Of a stretch of DNA of 64,000 nucleotides, positions 46,932 to 56,710 are shown piece after piece. The translations under genes were made by a program, and so were the position numbers. The stretch lies in assembly GCF_001724605.1 (NCBI RefSeq), contig NZ_MEEX01000017.1, forward strand, positions 1 through 64,000, in the 5' to 3' direction. Under the pieces are notes generated by a model that was given only the letters and a program-made list of their open reading frames with translations, was not told the DNA's origin and ran no database searches. The stretch comes from Phenylobacterium sp. SCN 70-31 (GTDB lineage Bacteria > Pseudomonadota > Alphaproteobacteria > Caulobacterales > Caulobacteraceae). The first letter of the stretch is position 1. Each line of letters starts with the position of its first letter.

Positions 46932-48530
46932 TCACACGATCGGAAGAGACTTGGGACGGGCCGTCTTCAGCCAGACCGCCAGCAGGACCTGGGTGATCAG
47001 CACGGCCGTGAAGACCGAGGTGAACACGCCGATGGAGAGAGTCCAGGCGAAGCCCTTCACAGGGCCGGCGCCCAGGCCGAACATGATCAGCGCGGCGCCC
47101 AGGTTGGTGATGTTGGCGTCGAGGATCGTCAGCATGGCGCGGCCGAAGCCTGCGTCCATCGCCGATATGATCGTCCGTCCCGCACGAATCTCGTCGCGTA
47201 TCCGCTCGTAGATCAGCACGTTGGCGTCCACCGCCACGGCCAGGGTCAGGATCAGGCCGGCGATCCCCGGAAGTGTCAGCGTCGCCTGGGTCAGCGACAT
47301 GGCGGCCACGATCAGCAGGCCGTTCACCAGCAGCGAGACGATCGCCACGCCCCCGAAGAGGAAGCCGTAGGCCAGGATCATGAAGGCCAGCACCAGCACG
47401 AACGATCCGACCGCCGAGATCTGGCCGGCGACGATGGCGTCGGCCCCCAGTTCGGCGCCGACGGTGCGCTGCTCCTCGACGTTCAGGCGGGTCGGCAGCG
47501 CGCCGGCGCGAAGCACCACGGCCAGGTCGTTCGCCGTCTGCGGCGTGAAGCTGCCGCTGATCTGGCCCGAGCCGCCGGTGATCGGCTCGTTGATGTTGGG
47601 CGCCGACATGATGCGGTCGTCCAGCACGATGGCGAAACGCTTGCCGACGTTCTGGGTGGTCACCTGGCCGAACCGGCGGGCCCCGGTGGAATTGAAGCGG
47701 AAGTTCACGACCGCCTGGCCGGTCTGCTGGTTGAAGCCCGACTGGGCGTCCGTCAGCATCTCGCCGGTGATCAGCGACCGGCGCTCGACCACCAGCATCC
47801 CGCCGTCGTCGCTGGGCAGCAGCAGGCGGCCCGGCGGCACCCGGCCGGCCATCGCCGCGGCGACGTCGGCGGTCTCGTCCACCATGTGGAAGGTCAGTTT
47901 GGCCGTGCGGCCCAGGATGGCCTTCAGGCGCTCGGGATCGCTCTCGCCGGGCGCCGCCACCACGACACGGTTGACCCCCTGACGGACGATCGTCGGCTCA
48001 CGCGTGCCGAGTTCGTCGATCCGCCGGCGGATGATCTCGATGGACTGCTCGACCGCCTTGGCGGCCTCGGCCGAGAACGCCTCGGGCACGAATTCGATGC
48101 GCAGCCGTTGGTTGCCCCGGTTGCTGATGTTGACGTCCCGCCCGCCCATCACGCCGACCAGCGCGTTGCCGATGTTGTTCCGCAGGAGCGTCAGCGCCGG
48201 ACTCACCTGCCCCGCGTCGTTGATCCGCAGGTTGATGCCCCCATCCGCCACGGCCAGTTCCGAGAACGCGATGTCCTCGCCGCGGAGCGTGGTCCGCACG
48301 TCCTCGGCCATGTTGGCGAGCCGCTCGGCGCGCAGCGCCTCGGTATCCACCTCGAGCAGCAGGTACGAGCCGCCCTGGAGGTCCAGCCCGAGGTTCAGCG
48401 TGTTCTTCGGTATGAAGCCGGGAAGGCTGTCCCGCACCGACTGCGGCAAGAAGTTCGGCAGCGCGAAGAGCACGCCGAACACCACCGACACGACGACGAG
48501 AATGACCTTCCAGCGCGAAAGGGTGAGCAT
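46932..48530 (-). CDS. secD: Protein-export membrane protein SecD (532 aa)
   Basis: Larger auxiliary Sec subunit. N-terminal membrane helix followed by G-L-D-L-Q-G-G-S-Y-L-L-L-E-V-D, a P1 domain with R-R-R-I-D-E-L-G-T-R-E-P and the C-terminal five-helix region with A-V-A-V-D-A-N-V-L-I-Y-E-R-I-R-D-E. Normal length. Operon yajC-secD-secF as usual, with the next gene overlapping its stop. Confidence 0.96.
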   Translation of the reverse strand: MLTLSRWKVILVVVSVVFGVLFALPNFLPQSVRDSLPGFIPKNTLNLGLDLQGGSYLLLEVDTEALRAERLANMAEDVRTTLRGEDIAFSELAVADGGINLRINDAGQVSPALTLLRNNIGNALVGVMGGRDVNISNRGNQRLRIEFVPEAFSAEAAKAVEQSIEIIRRRIDELGTREPTIVRQGVNRVVVAAPGESDPERLKAILGRTAKLTFHMVDETADVAAAMAGRVPPGRLLLPSDDGGMLVVERRSLITGEMLTDAQSGFNQQTGQAVVNFRFNSTGARRFGQVTTQNVGKRFAIVLDDRIMSAPNINEPITGGSGQISGSFTPQTANDLAVVLRAGALPTRLNVEEQRTVGAELGADAIVAGQISAVGSFVLVLAFMILAYGFLFGGVAIVSLLVNGLLIVAAMSLTQATLTLPGIAGLILTLAVAVDANVLIYERIRDEIRAGRTIISAMDAGFGRAMLTILDANITNLGAALIMFGLGAGPVKGFAWTLSIGVFTSVFTAVLITQVLLAVWLKTARPKSLPIV

Positions 48531-48554
48531 CGGAAGGGGCGTCCCTTAAGGGCC

Positions 48555-48905
48555 TCAGGCCTTGGAATCGTTGGCGGGCGCCGGTTCGCCCTTGGCGCGG
48601 ACGTCGGCGATCATCGACTTCACCACCTTGACGGTCACGCCCGAGGCGACTTCGACCCCCACTTCGGCGTCCTCGACCCGGACCACCTTGCCCAGCATCC
48701 CCGAGGACAGCACCACCTGGTCGCCGCGCTTCAACCCGTCCAGCATGGAACGGTGCTGCTTCATCCGCCGCTGCTGCGGCCGGATCATCAGGAAGTAGAA
48801 CAGGACGACCAGCGCGATCAGCGGCAGGAAGTTGATCAGCATCGCCTCCATGCCCCCCGGGGCGGCGGCTCCGGCGGCTTGGGCGTAGGCAGGGGTCGCG
48901 AACAT
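48555..48905 (-). CDS. yajC: Preprotein translocase subunit YajC (116 aa)
   Basis: Small single-helix membrane protein associated with SecDF. After an Ala/Pro-rich leader the anchor (L-I-N-F-L-P-L-I-A-L-V-V-L-F-Y-F-L-M) is followed by I-R-P-Q-Q-R-R-M-K-Q-H and D-Q-V-V-L-S-S-G-M-L-G-K-V, matching YajC. First gene of the yajC-secD-secF unit. Confidence 0.93.
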   Translation of the reverse strand: MFATPAYAQAAGAAAPGGMEAMLINFLPLIALVVLFYFLMIRPQQRRMKQHRSMLDGLKRGDQVVLSSGMLGKVVRVEDAEVGVEVASGVTVKVVKSMIADVRAKGEPAPANDSKA

Positions 48906-49036
48906 CGTCTCTCCGAGAATCTCGCCGTGTATGGCCGCGGGCGCTCCCGCATATGGGCGCCCGCCAAAGTCGGCGGAAGCTATGCGCAGCGTCCCGCTTT
49001 TGCAATGGAACGGGACCGTGTGATAGGCGCCACGCC

Positions 49037-49876
49037 ATGCAGAGCGACACCTCCCCCTTGCTGGCCCGCATCGCCGAGGCGCTGGAGCGCCTGGCGCCCC
49101 CGCCGCCCGCCCCGCCCGCGTTCGATACGGCGCGCCTGTTCCGGCACGACCCGGCCACCGGCGCGTTTCATCCGGCCCCCGACTATCCGCTCGGCCTGGA
49201 CAGCCTCGTGGGCGTCGATCGGCAGAAGGCCCGGTTCGTCGAGAACCTGGATCGCTTCGCCCGCGGCGTGCCCAGCAACCACGCCCTGCTGTGGGGCGTC
49301 CGCGGGACGGGCAAGAGCTCGCTGGCCAAGGCCGCCTTCATGGCCGTCGCGACCCAGCGGACCGATCTGAAGCTCGTGGAGGTGGACCGGGATCAGGTCA
49401 CGGCGCTGCCGGCCCTGTTCGATGTCCTGCGCGCGCGGCCCGAACATTTCGTCGTACTGTGCGACGACCTCTCGTTCGAGGAAGGCGCGGCGGCGGCCAA
49501 GGCGCTGAAGTCGGCGCTGGAGGGCGGCGTTTCGGGACCGCCGGCCAATGTCATGTTCGTGGCGACCTCCAACCGCCGCCACCTGATGCCTCGCGGCCAC
49601 CAGGAAGATCGCGGGATGCTGGCCGCCAACGAGGACGCCGAGGAGGAAGTCAGCGTCTCAGACCGGTTCGGCCTCTGGATCGGCTTCCCGCCCATGGACC
49701 AGCCCACCTATCTGGCCGCCGTCGCCGCCTATGCCGAGCGCTTCGGCCTGGCGGCGCCTGACATGGAGCGCCGGGCCCTGCAATGGGCGCAACTCCGCGG
49801 CTCCCGCTCGGGCCGCGTGGCCTGGCAGTTCATCCGCGACCTGGCCGGGGAGCAGGGCAAGGCCCTGCCCCTCTGA
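49037..49876 (+). CDS. DUF815-family AAA ATPase (279 aa)
   Basis: ATP-binding protein of the DUF815 group. Walker A G-V-R-G-T-G-K-S-S (residues about 88-96), Walker B F-V-V-L-C-D-D-L-S-F and sensor A-T-S-N-R-R-H-L-M-P are all visible, plus the family's D-R-F-G-L-W-I-G-F segment. ATG 49037 fits the family start; an upstream in-frame ATG is not used. Function is not well defined. Lies divergent to yajC. Confidence 0.88.
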   Translation: MQSDTSPLLARIAEALERLAPPPPAPPAFDTARLFRHDPATGAFHPAPDYPLGLDSLVGVDRQKARFVENLDRFARGVPSNHALLWGVRGTGKSSLAKAAFMAVATQRTDLKLVEVDRDQVTALPALFDVLRARPEHFVVLCDDLSFEEGAAAAKALKSALEGGVSGPPANVMFVATSNRRHLMPRGHQEDRGMLAANEDAEEEVSVSDRFGLWIGFPPMDQPTYLAAVAAYAERFGLAAPDMERRALQWAQLRGSRSGRVAWQFIRDLAGEQGKALPL

Positions 49877-49885
49877 CGCCGACAT

Positions 49886-51799
49886 TCAGCGCGGCAGGAC
49901 CAGGTTCGGGTCGATCGGCCGCGCGCGTTCCTGCGGATTGGGCGCGTAGCGGATCTCGAAGTGGAGCTGGGGCTCGGACACGCCGCCCGTGGCCCCGGCC
50001 TGGCCGATCTGCTGGCCCTGGGTCACCTTCTGCTGCATCCGGACGTCCACCCGGCTCAGGTGGCCATAGGCCGTGACCCAGCCGTCGTCGTGCTTGACCA
50101 GCACGAGGTTGCCGAAGCCCGGCACCTGATCGCCCGCATAGACCACATCGCCATCGGCCGCCGCGCGGACCGGCTCGCCCGCTCCGGCGCGGATGTTCAG
50201 GCCGTCGTTGCGCGGCCCCTGTCCCCGACCCCCGAAGTTCGAGATGATCGCCCCCCGCAAGGGCCAGATGAACAGGCCGCGGCCCATCTCGGCGATCTGG
50301 GCGTCGGACGGCGCCGGCGTCGGAACCGGTGCGCCGGCCACGCCGCCCGGCGGGGCCTGGTACGGCTGCGGGCGGTCGGGCAGGCCTGACGACGGCGGGC
50401 GCGGCGGCGGACGCGAAGGCTGCGCCACGGGGGGCGGCGGCGCCACGGACGGCGGCGTTTCGGACGTCGGCGGCGGCGCAGGGCGTCCCGGCGCCGGAGT
50501 GGGCACGGGCGCCGGAGCGGGTGCGCGCACGGTCGTGGTGATCGGGCCGCGGTCGCGGTATCCCGCCGGCAGCGTCAGGCGGCGTCCCGCGGCCAGGCTC
50601 GCGCCCCGGCGCAGGCCGTTGGCCGAACGGAGCTGGGCCTCGGTGACGCCGAATCGACGGGCCACGTCGGCGACCGTGTCGCCACGCACCGTCACATAGG
50701 CCTTGGCCGTGCTGCCCGGTCCGCGGATCGTCTGCCCCGGCTGCAAGGTGTAGGGCGTCTTCAGCTTGTTGATGCGGGCCAGCTCGGCGACCGTGCTGTC
50801 GAGGCGTCGGGCGATGCGGTCCAGGTTGTCGCCAGCCTTCACCTTGTAGGCTTCGCCCGGGACCTGAACGTCCACCACCCGGCCGGTGACGAGACGCGTG
50901 GTGGTGGTCCGCTCGCCATCGGTGGCGGCGCTCGGCGCGCGGGACGGCGGACCCTGGGATGGCGGCGGCGACTCGGGGGCGACCTGCGTGCGGGACGCCA
51001 GCCGTTCGGCGAGTTCAGCGTCCTCGTCGGGCGCCGGCGCAGGGGCGCCCTGCCCCGGAATGCGCAATGTGCGTCCGGCCAGGAGCTGCGCGCCGTCCGA
51101 CATGCCGTTGGCGGCGCGAAGGGCGTCGACCGTGACGCCGAAGCGCACCGCGAGACCGAACAGGGTGTCGCCCGGCTGCACGCGGTAGCTTTCGCCGGAA
51201 CCCGACGCCGGAGCCTGCGCCGGCCGCTCGGGCGGACGGGCCCTGGCCGGAGGCGCGGCGTTGGGATTCTTGAGCACCTGGCCCGGCCGGATGCGATAGG
51301 GCGAGTTGAGGTCGTTGGCCCGCGCCAGGGCCTGCACGTCGGTCCCCAGCCGCTGGGCGATGGCCGCCAGCGTATCTCCGCTGCGAACGGTGTAGGTCGC
51401 CGGCCCTCCGCGCCCCTGCGCGCGGGCGGCGGCGTCCTGGCCGGTCGGAGCCAGCGCCAGGACTGGAGGTTCCGCGCGCGGCGTCCCGGCCGAGTACGGG
51501 GTGGCAGAGTACGGGGTGGCCGAGTTCGAGGTCGTCGAGTTCGGGGCGACCGGGCGTGGGGCGGCGGGAGCCAGCGGCGCGAGTTCCGCCGCCTGGACCG
51601 GCGTGGTGGCGGTAGGAACCGTCGGTGACGCGCCCCAGGAGTCGCCGGGCGCCTGGGCCAGCCCCGCAGGCGGCGGCGCCGCAGGATGGGGTGGGACCTG
51701 AACGAGCGGCGTGTGGATCGGATAGCTGGGGCTGGCGCAGGCGGTCAGCGCCGTGCCCGCCAGGAGGATCAGGGCCGTGCGTTCGAGGGGAAGAGTCAT
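49886..51799 (-). CDS. dipM: DipM-like LysM/LytM lipoprotein (637 aa)
   Basis: Peptidoglycan-associated division protein. The N-terminus has a lipobox L-L-A-G-T-A-L-T-A-C at about 15-24. Four LysM domains follow: residues about 141-185, 205-250, 310-355 and 362-405, in a 2+2 arrangement, then a Pro-rich linker and a C-terminal LytM domain. In the LytM part the metal-binding H-x-G-x-D is replaced by N-D-G-L-N-I-R, so it should be a regulator of cell-wall hydrolases rather than an enzyme, as known for Caulobacter DipM. Layout, neighbours pcm-surE-serS and length agree with DipM. Start ATG 51799 set by the signal peptide. Note the linker between lipobox and first LysM holds a tandem A-T-P-Y-S repeat. 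Confidence 0.9.
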   Translation of the reverse strand: MTLPLERTALILLAGTALTACASPSYPIHTPLVQVPPHPAAPPPAGLAQAPGDSWGASPTVPTATTPVQAAELAPLAPAAPRPVAPNSTTSNSATPYSATPYSAGTPRAEPPVLALAPTGQDAAARAQGRGGPATYTVRSGDTLAAIAQRLGTDVQALARANDLNSPYRIRPGQVLKNPNAAPPARARPPERPAQAPASGSGESYRVQPGDTLFGLAVRFGVTVDALRAANGMSDGAQLLAGRTLRIPGQGAPAPAPDEDAELAERLASRTQVAPESPPPSQGPPSRAPSAATDGERTTTTRLVTGRVVDVQVPGEAYKVKAGDNLDRIARRLDSTVAELARINKLKTPYTLQPGQTIRGPGSTAKAYVTVRGDTVADVARRFGVTEAQLRSANGLRRGASLAAGRRLTLPAGYRDRGPITTTVRAPAPAPVPTPAPGRPAPPPTSETPPSVAPPPPVAQPSRPPPRPPSSGLPDRPQPYQAPPGGVAGAPVPTPAPSDAQIAEMGRGLFIWPLRGAIISNFGGRGQGPRNDGLNIRAGAGEPVRAAADGDVVYAGDQVPGFGNLVLVKHDDGWVTAYGHLSRVDVRMQQKVTQGQQIGQAGATGGVSEPQLHFEIRYAPNPQERARPIDPNLVLPR

Positions 51800-51896
51800 C
51801 GCCGCTCCGGGGTCGTTATTCAGAATCAGTCGGGGGCTGTCGGATGATGGCGGCGGGGCAGCGCCCCCGCCAACCCGCCTGCCGAACACGAAAAGG

Positions 51897-52553
51897 TCAG
51901 AGTTCCTTGGCCACGCCGTCCAGCAGCGGGACGAAGCGGACGTCGATCAGATCTTCCACCGCGAAGCCCCCCTGCCCGTCGCCGACGTATCGCCGCAGCA
52001 CCTGCACCGGCCCACGGCCGATCGGCGCCACGAGGATGCCGGCCGGCTTGAGCTGGGCGAGAAGCGCCGCGGGCTCATCAGGCGCTGCAGCTGTGACCAT
52101 AATGCGGTCGAACGGGGCCTGTTCGGGCCACCCTTCCCCGCCGTCGCCGAAGCGGGTGATGATGTTGGTCAGCGTCAGTTCCCGGAACCGCGCCTCGGCC
52201 TCGCGCATCAGCGTGCGGTATCGCTCCACCGTGTAGACCAGCCGCGCCAGCTTGGAGAGGATGGTCGTCTGGTAGCCGCTGCCGGTGCCGATCTCCAGCA
52301 CCCGGTCGCGTCGGTCGATCTTCAGCGCCTGGGTCATCAGGCCCACGACGAAGGGCTGGCTGATGGTCTGGCCGCAGGCGATCGGCAGCGCCGAATCCTC
52401 GAAGGCCCGATCGCGGAACAGCTCCTGGGTGAACAGCGGCCGCGGCGTGGTCTCGATCGCCGTCAGCACCTTGGGCTCGGTCACGCCCTGCGAACGCAGC
52501 GCCAGCACCAGGCGCGCCATCTGGGTCTCGGGCGGGTCGATCGGCTCGGCCAT
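51897..52553 (-). CDS. pcm: Protein-L-isoaspartate O-methyltransferase (218 aa)
   Basis: SAM-dependent repair enzyme for isoaspartyl residues in aged proteins. The family blocks are P-R-P-L-F, I-A-C-G-Q-T-I-S-Q-P and the SAM motif V-L-E-I-G-T-G-S-G-Y-Q-T, followed by T-V-E-R. Normal length. Its start codon lies 2 bases after the surE stop, on the same strand. Confidence 0.95.
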   Translation of the reverse strand: MAEPIDPPETQMARLVLALRSQGVTEPKVLTAIETTPRPLFTQELFRDRAFEDSALPIACGQTISQPFVVGLMTQALKIDRRDRVLEIGTGSGYQTTILSKLARLVYTVERYRTLMREAEARFRELTLTNIITRFGDGGEGWPEQAPFDRIMVTAAAPDEPAALLAQLKPAGILVAPIGRGPVQVLRRYVGDGQGGFAVEDLIDVRFVPLLDGVAKEL

Positions 52554-52555
52554 GC

Positions 52556-53329
52556 TCAGACCTTCGGCGGAACGCCGCCGAGCTGCCCTTTCAGGTCGCG
52601 CAGGGTCGCGTTGTGCGTCAGGTCGATGTGAAGCGGGGTGACCGAGATCTTGCCGTCGTACAGCGCGCGCAGATCGGTGCCTTCCGGCGGGCTGGACCGC
52701 TCCTGGCGGAAGCCGACCCAGTAGTACTCCTTGCCCCGCAGGTCGGTGCGCTTTTCGGCGTGGCGGACGTGGACGTCCCGGAAGCCCTGCCGCGTCACCT
52801 CGACCTCCTGGATCTCCTCGACGGGCCGGTTCGGGAAGTTGATGTTCAGCACCACGTCGCCGGGCCAGCCCAGCTCGACCAGCCGCTTGACGATCCCGGG
52901 GCCGAACGTCTCGGCCGCCTCGTACGACGCGCCGGGTTCGTAGAAGCCCATCTGCGAGAGCGCGATGGCCGGAATGCCCAGCGCCATGCCCTCGATGGCC
53001 CCGGCGACCGTGCCCGACATGGTCACGTCCTCGGCGAGGTTCGCGCCCCGGTTCACGCCCGAGAGGACCAGATCGGGCCGCGCCCCCTGCACCAGTTCGT
53101 GGACGCCCAGCATCACGCAGTCCGTCGGCGTGCCGGTGGTCGAGAACTTGCGATCCGAGAGTTTGCGGATGCGGATCGGTTCGTCCAGCGTCAGGGCGCG
53201 GCTGGCGCCCGACTGCTCGTATTCGGGCGCGACGATCCAGACGTCGTCGGACAACGCCCGCGCGATGCGTTCCAGCGCCTCCAGGCCTTCGGCGTTGATG
53301 CCGTCGTCGTTGGTCACCAGGATGCGCAT
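52556..53329 (-). CDS. surE: 5'-nucleotidase SurE (257 aa)
   Basis: Survival protein and 5'/3'-nucleotidase that dephosphorylates nucleoside monophosphates. The start [11 protein letters not shown] contains the D-D metal motif; S-G-V-N-R-G-A-N and T-M-S-G-T-V-A-G-A follow. Its ATG shares one base with the serS stop (TGATG). In many bacteria surE is paired with pcm, as here. Confidence 0.96.
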   Translation of the reverse strand: MRILVTNDDGINAEGLEALERIARALSDDVWIVAPEYEQSGASRALTLDEPIRIRKLSDRKFSTTGTPTDCVMLGVHELVQGARPDLVLSGVNRGANLAEDVTMSGTVAGAIEGMALGIPAIALSQMGFYEPGASYEAAETFGPGIVKRLVELGWPGDVVLNINFPNRPVEEIQEVEVTRQGFRDVHVRHAEKRTDLRGKEYYWVGFRQERSSPPEGTDLRALYDGKISVTPLHIDLTHNATLRDLKGQLGGVPPKV

Positions 53330-54657
53330 CAGCCCCGCCCCCCGATGTGCGTCACGCCGGGCATGTAGGGGTGCAACGCCTGCGGGATGGCGATGCGGCC
53401 GCCCTCGTCCTGGTAGTTCTCCATGATCGCCACCAGCGTGCGGCCCACGGCCAGGCCCGATCCGTTCAGGGTGTGGACGAACCGCGTGCCCTTCTCACCG
53501 GCCTTCTTGGTCCGGGCGTCCATCCGGCGGGCCTGGAAATCTCCGCAGTTCGAGCACGAGCTGATCTCGCGGTAGCGGTCCTCGGACGGCAGCCAGACCT
53601 CCAGGTCGTAGGTCTTGCGGGCCGAGAAGCCCATGTCGCCGGCGCACAGCAGCATGGTGCGGAACGGCAGCTCCAGGCGCTTCAGCACCGCCTCGGCGCA
53701 TCCGACCATCCGCTCGTGCTCGTCTTCCGACTGCTCGGGCGTGGTGATCGAGACCATCTCGACCTTCTGGAACTGGTGCTGGCGGATCATGCCGCGCGTG
53801 TCGCGGCCCGAGGCGCCGGCCTCGGCCCGGAAGCAGTGGGTCAGCGCCGTGAGGCGCATCGGCAGCTCCTCCTCGGCCGTGATCTGCTCGCGCACGAGGT
53901 TGGTCAGCGAGACCTCGGCGGTGGGGATGAGCCAGCGCAGCTCGGGCGCCTCGCTGGGGTCGGCCACCGCGCGGGCGGTCTCCAGCCCCGGGAACGCCGC
54001 GAACTGATCGTCCGTGAACTTCGGAAGCTGGCCGGTGCCGAACATCGTCTCGCTGCGGACCAGCAGCGGCGGCGCCACTTCGAGATAGCCGTGCTCGCGG
54101 GTCTGGATGTCGAGCATGAACTGGCCCACCGCCCGCTCCAGCCGCGCCAGCTCGCCCTTCAGCACCACGAACCGGGCGCCGCTCATGCGGGCCGCCGCCT
54201 CGAAGTCCATGAGGCGCGACGCCTCGCCCAGGGTCGTGTGATCCTTCGGCGCGGCGATCGCGAAGGGCTGGCCCCAGCGCCGGACCTCGACGTTGTCGTT
54301 CTCGTCGGCCCCCGGGGGCACGTCGGGCGCGGGAAGGTTCGGCAGCGACGAGACGATCGCCCGGAGTTGCTCGCCGGCGGTCCGCTCGGCCTCGGCGTGC
54401 TCGGCCAGGGCGCCCTTGAGGGACTCCACCTGCGCCATCAGCGCCTGGGCCTCGGCCTCGTCCTTCCGGGCCTTGGCCTGGCCGATCCGCTTCGAGGCGT
54501 CGTTCCGCTCGGCCTGCGCCTGCTGACCGGCCGTCTGGGCGGCGCGCAGCCGGGCGTCCAGGTCCAGGATCTCGGCCACGCGGCCGGACGAGCCCTTCGC
54601 CGCCCAGGCTTTCTCGTAAAGCTCGGGGGTTTCGCGAATGGCTCGGATGTCGTGCAT
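53329..54657 (-). CDS. serS: Seryl-tRNA synthetase (442 aa)
   Basis: Class II aminoacyl-tRNA synthetase. N-terminal coiled-coil arm (residues about 25-100, Ala/Glu/Arg-rich), motif 2 with F-R-A-E-A-G and G-L-I-R-Q-H-Q-F-like sequence (M-I-R-Q-H-Q-F), and motif 3 with G-S-G-L-A-V-G-R-T. Length normal. Upstream of surE; stop and next start overlap. Confidence 0.96.
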   Translation of the reverse strand: MHDIRAIRETPELYEKAWAAKGSSGRVAEILDLDARLRAAQTAGQQAQAERNDASKRIGQAKARKDEAEAQALMAQVESLKGALAEHAEAERTAGEQLRAIVSSLPNLPAPDVPPGADENDNVEVRRWGQPFAIAAPKDHTTLGEASRLMDFEAAARMSGARFVVLKGELARLERAVGQFMLDIQTREHGYLEVAPPLLVRSETMFGTGQLPKFTDDQFAAFPGLETARAVADPSEAPELRWLIPTAEVSLTNLVREQITAEEELPMRLTALTHCFRAEAGASGRDTRGMIRQHQFQKVEMVSITTPEQSEDEHERMVGCAEAVLKRLELPFRTMLLCAGDMGFSARKTYDLEVWLPSEDRYREISSCSNCGDFQARRMDARTKKAGEKGTRFVHTLNGSGLAVGRTLVAIMENYQDEGGRIAIPQALHPYMPGVTHIGGRG

Positions 54658-54776
54658 GGGCGCCGCTGGAGGATGTGGGAAGCGGTTTCTCTAGAGCGCG
54701 TCGGAAGCCGCGCCAACCCTTACCTCCCCCCTTACTTCCCCCGCCCTACTTCCCCTGCGAAGCGGCGGGGGCGGGA

Positions 54777-55676
54777 TCAGGTGGCGACGATGTCCGTGCC
54801 AGGCGCTTCGTCGGCCTTCTTGCGGCGCAGCTCGATCAGCTTCACGCAGCCGATGGAGACGAAGTAGAGTCCCACGATGGGCGTCGCCAGCAGGAGTTGG
54901 CTGATGGGATCGGGCGGCGTCACGATGGCGGCCACGACCACCACGCCGAAGACGGCGTAGCGCCAGCCCTTCATCAGCATGGCCGAGTTCACGATCCCGG
55001 CCAGGCCCAGCAGCGTCAGCACCACGGGGAGCTGGAAGCAGAGGCCGAACGCCAGCAGCAGGGTCGTGACCAGGGTAAGGTAGTCCGACACCTTCGGCAG
55101 CAGCTCCACCGCCACGCCAGCGCCCATGATCTGCTGGCTGAGCGAGAACCACAGCACGAACGGCAGGATGATGAAGTAGACCAGCGCCGCACCCAGCAGG
55201 AACAGCAGCGGCGCGGCGAACAGGAACGGCAGGAACGCGTGGCGTTCGCGCTTGTAGAGCCCCGGAGCCACGAAGGCGTAGACCTGCCAGGCCAGGATCG
55301 GGAAGGTCAGCACCACCGCCCCGAAGCCGGCCAGCTTCAGTTTGGTGAAGAAGAATTCCAGCGGTGCCGTGAACATGAGACGCAGGTCGCCCGAGGCCGC
55401 CGGAGCCTCCTTGATCCCCGTCAGCACGAAGAGCAGGTCGAAGGGCCCCGCCCCGCCCCCGTGCCCCTCCTTGGAAGCGGCGTAGATCTGGGCCGCCATT
55501 TTGAAGGGATGCAGCAGGAACTGATAGATCGGGTCGGCGAACGCGAAGCACAGCGCGAAGCCGGCGATCACCGCCGCCACGCAGACGATCAGGCGCTTCC
55601 GCAGCTCGACCAGGTGATCCAGCAACGGGGCGCGGGACGCCTCGATCTCGGCTTCGTCGCGGTCGTAGTCGTTCAC
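54777..55676 (-). CDS. tatC: Twin-arginine translocase subunit TatC (299 aa)
   Basis: Receptor of the Tat export pathway for folded proteins. Six membrane helices, with the conserved M-N-D-Y-D...L-L-D-H-L-V-E-L-R-K-R start and the P-F (helix 2-3) and F-E-like motifs; the C-terminus has a charged tail with a long A-P-x extension. Start overlaps tatB stop (ATGA). Confidence 0.95.
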   Translation of the reverse strand: MNDYDRDEAEIEASRAPLLDHLVELRKRLIVCVAAVIAGFALCFAFADPIYQFLLHPFKMAAQIYAASKEGHGGGAGPFDLLFVLTGIKEAPAASGDLRLMFTAPLEFFFTKLKLAGFGAVVLTFPILAWQVYAFVAPGLYKRERHAFLPFLFAAPLLFLLGAALVYFIILPFVLWFSLSQQIMGAGVAVELLPKVSDYLTLVTTLLLAFGLCFQLPVVLTLLGLAGIVNSAMLMKGWRYAVFGVVVVAAIVTPPDPISQLLLATPIVGLYFVSIGCVKLIELRRKKADEAPGTDIVAT

Positions 55677-56317
55677 GCGCCGCCCTCGACGATCTTGGCC
55701 GAACGGCGGCGCGTCCTGGACGCCTCCGCCACCGTCTCGGCGGCTTTTCCAGCCGCCTTGCGGGCCGCGGGTTTGCGGACTGCGGGCTTGCCCGCCTCGG
55801 ACTTGCTGGCCGCGGACTTGCGCGTCGTGCTCTTGGAAGAGACGGCTGCGGGCGCGGGCCCCTTCGCGGCCTTGGGCGACGCCTTCGCGGCGGCTGCGGG
55901 CTTACGCCGCCTGGACGGCGTCTTCGCGGGCTCGGACGTCGCAGCCGGCGCCTCCGCGATCTCCGGAGGCGGCTGCGGGGCGTCGTACGCGTAGCTCGAG
56001 GGTTGATTGAGCTGCACGCCCACGTCGCCCAGGCTGGACTCGATCTCGCTGACGGCCGACCGCATCTCGCCGCCCACGTCGCCGATGGCGCCGAACTGGC
56101 CGCGACGCATGGCCTCGACCTCCTTCCGCAGGTCTTCCAGCTCGGACTGCCGCGCCATTTCGTCGAAGCTGGAGCGAAACTCGGCCGCCATTCCCCGCAG
56201 CTTCGCGGTGAACTGACCCAGCCTGCGCATCATGACGGGCAGGTCCTTGGGACCGATCACCACGAGTGCGACGACCGCGATCACCAGCCACTCGAGACCG
56301 CCGATTTCCGGGAGCAT
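55673..56317 (-). CDS. tatB: Twin-arginine translocase subunit TatB (214 aa)
   Basis: Bitopic membrane protein. The N-terminal helix and amphipathic helix (L-V-I-A-V-V-A-L-V-V-I-G-P-K-D-L-P) are followed by the family block M-M-R-R-L-G-Q-F-T-A-K-L. The remaining 100 residues form a highly basic, Lys/Ala/Pro-rich tail, longer than the average TatB, with repeated K-P-A/R-K-A units, as in alphaproteobacteria. Coupled to tatC. Confidence 0.92.
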   Translation of the reverse strand: MLPEIGGLEWLVIAVVALVVIGPKDLPVMMRRLGQFTAKLRGMAAEFRSSFDEMARQSELEDLRKEVEAMRRGQFGAIGDVGGEMRSAVSEIESSLGDVGVQLNQPSSYAYDAPQPPPEIAEAPAATSEPAKTPSRRRKPAAAAKASPKAAKGPAPAAVSSKSTTRKSAASKSEAGKPAVRKPAARKAAGKAAETVAEASRTRRRSAKIVEGGA

Positions 56318-56387
56318 CAGGGACGCCTAATGAGAAGCGCCGGCCCCATCAAGGCGGCCGGCGCGAAAAGCCGTGACCGACGCAGCC

Positions 56388-56591
56388 TCAGCTGCGCGCG
56401 CTGTCCTTCTCGTCCTGCGGCAGGCTCTTCTTGGCCTCGTCCGGAGCGTCTTCGTTCTTCAGGCCGTCGCGAAAGGCGCGAATGCCCTTGGCCGTGTCGC
56501 CCATCAGGCTGGAAATCTTCCCCCGGCCGCCGAACAGGACGGCGAAGACGACCACCACGAGAAGGATGTGCCAGATGCTGAGTGCGCCCAT
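56388..56591 (-). CDS. tatA: Twin-arginine translocase subunit TatA (67 aa)
   Basis: Single-helix pore subunit. [22 protein letters not shown] matches TatA, followed by the amphipathic [11 protein letters not shown] and an acidic tail. It is the first of the tatABC set, 70 bases upstream of tatB. Confidence 0.95.
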   Translation of the reverse strand: MGALSIWHILLVVVVFAVLFGGRGKISSLMGDTAKGIRAFRDGLKNEDAPDEAKKSLPQDEKDSARS

Positions 56592-56710
56592 GCGCGGAAC
56601 TCTCCCTGGGCGAAACCTGCGGCACCTGCGCCGCGCGCCCGTTCTTCAAACGCCTATATAGTCGCGACGGGGCGTCCAAGCCAACGCCCCGTCGCCGCAC
56701 GCTTGCGCGA

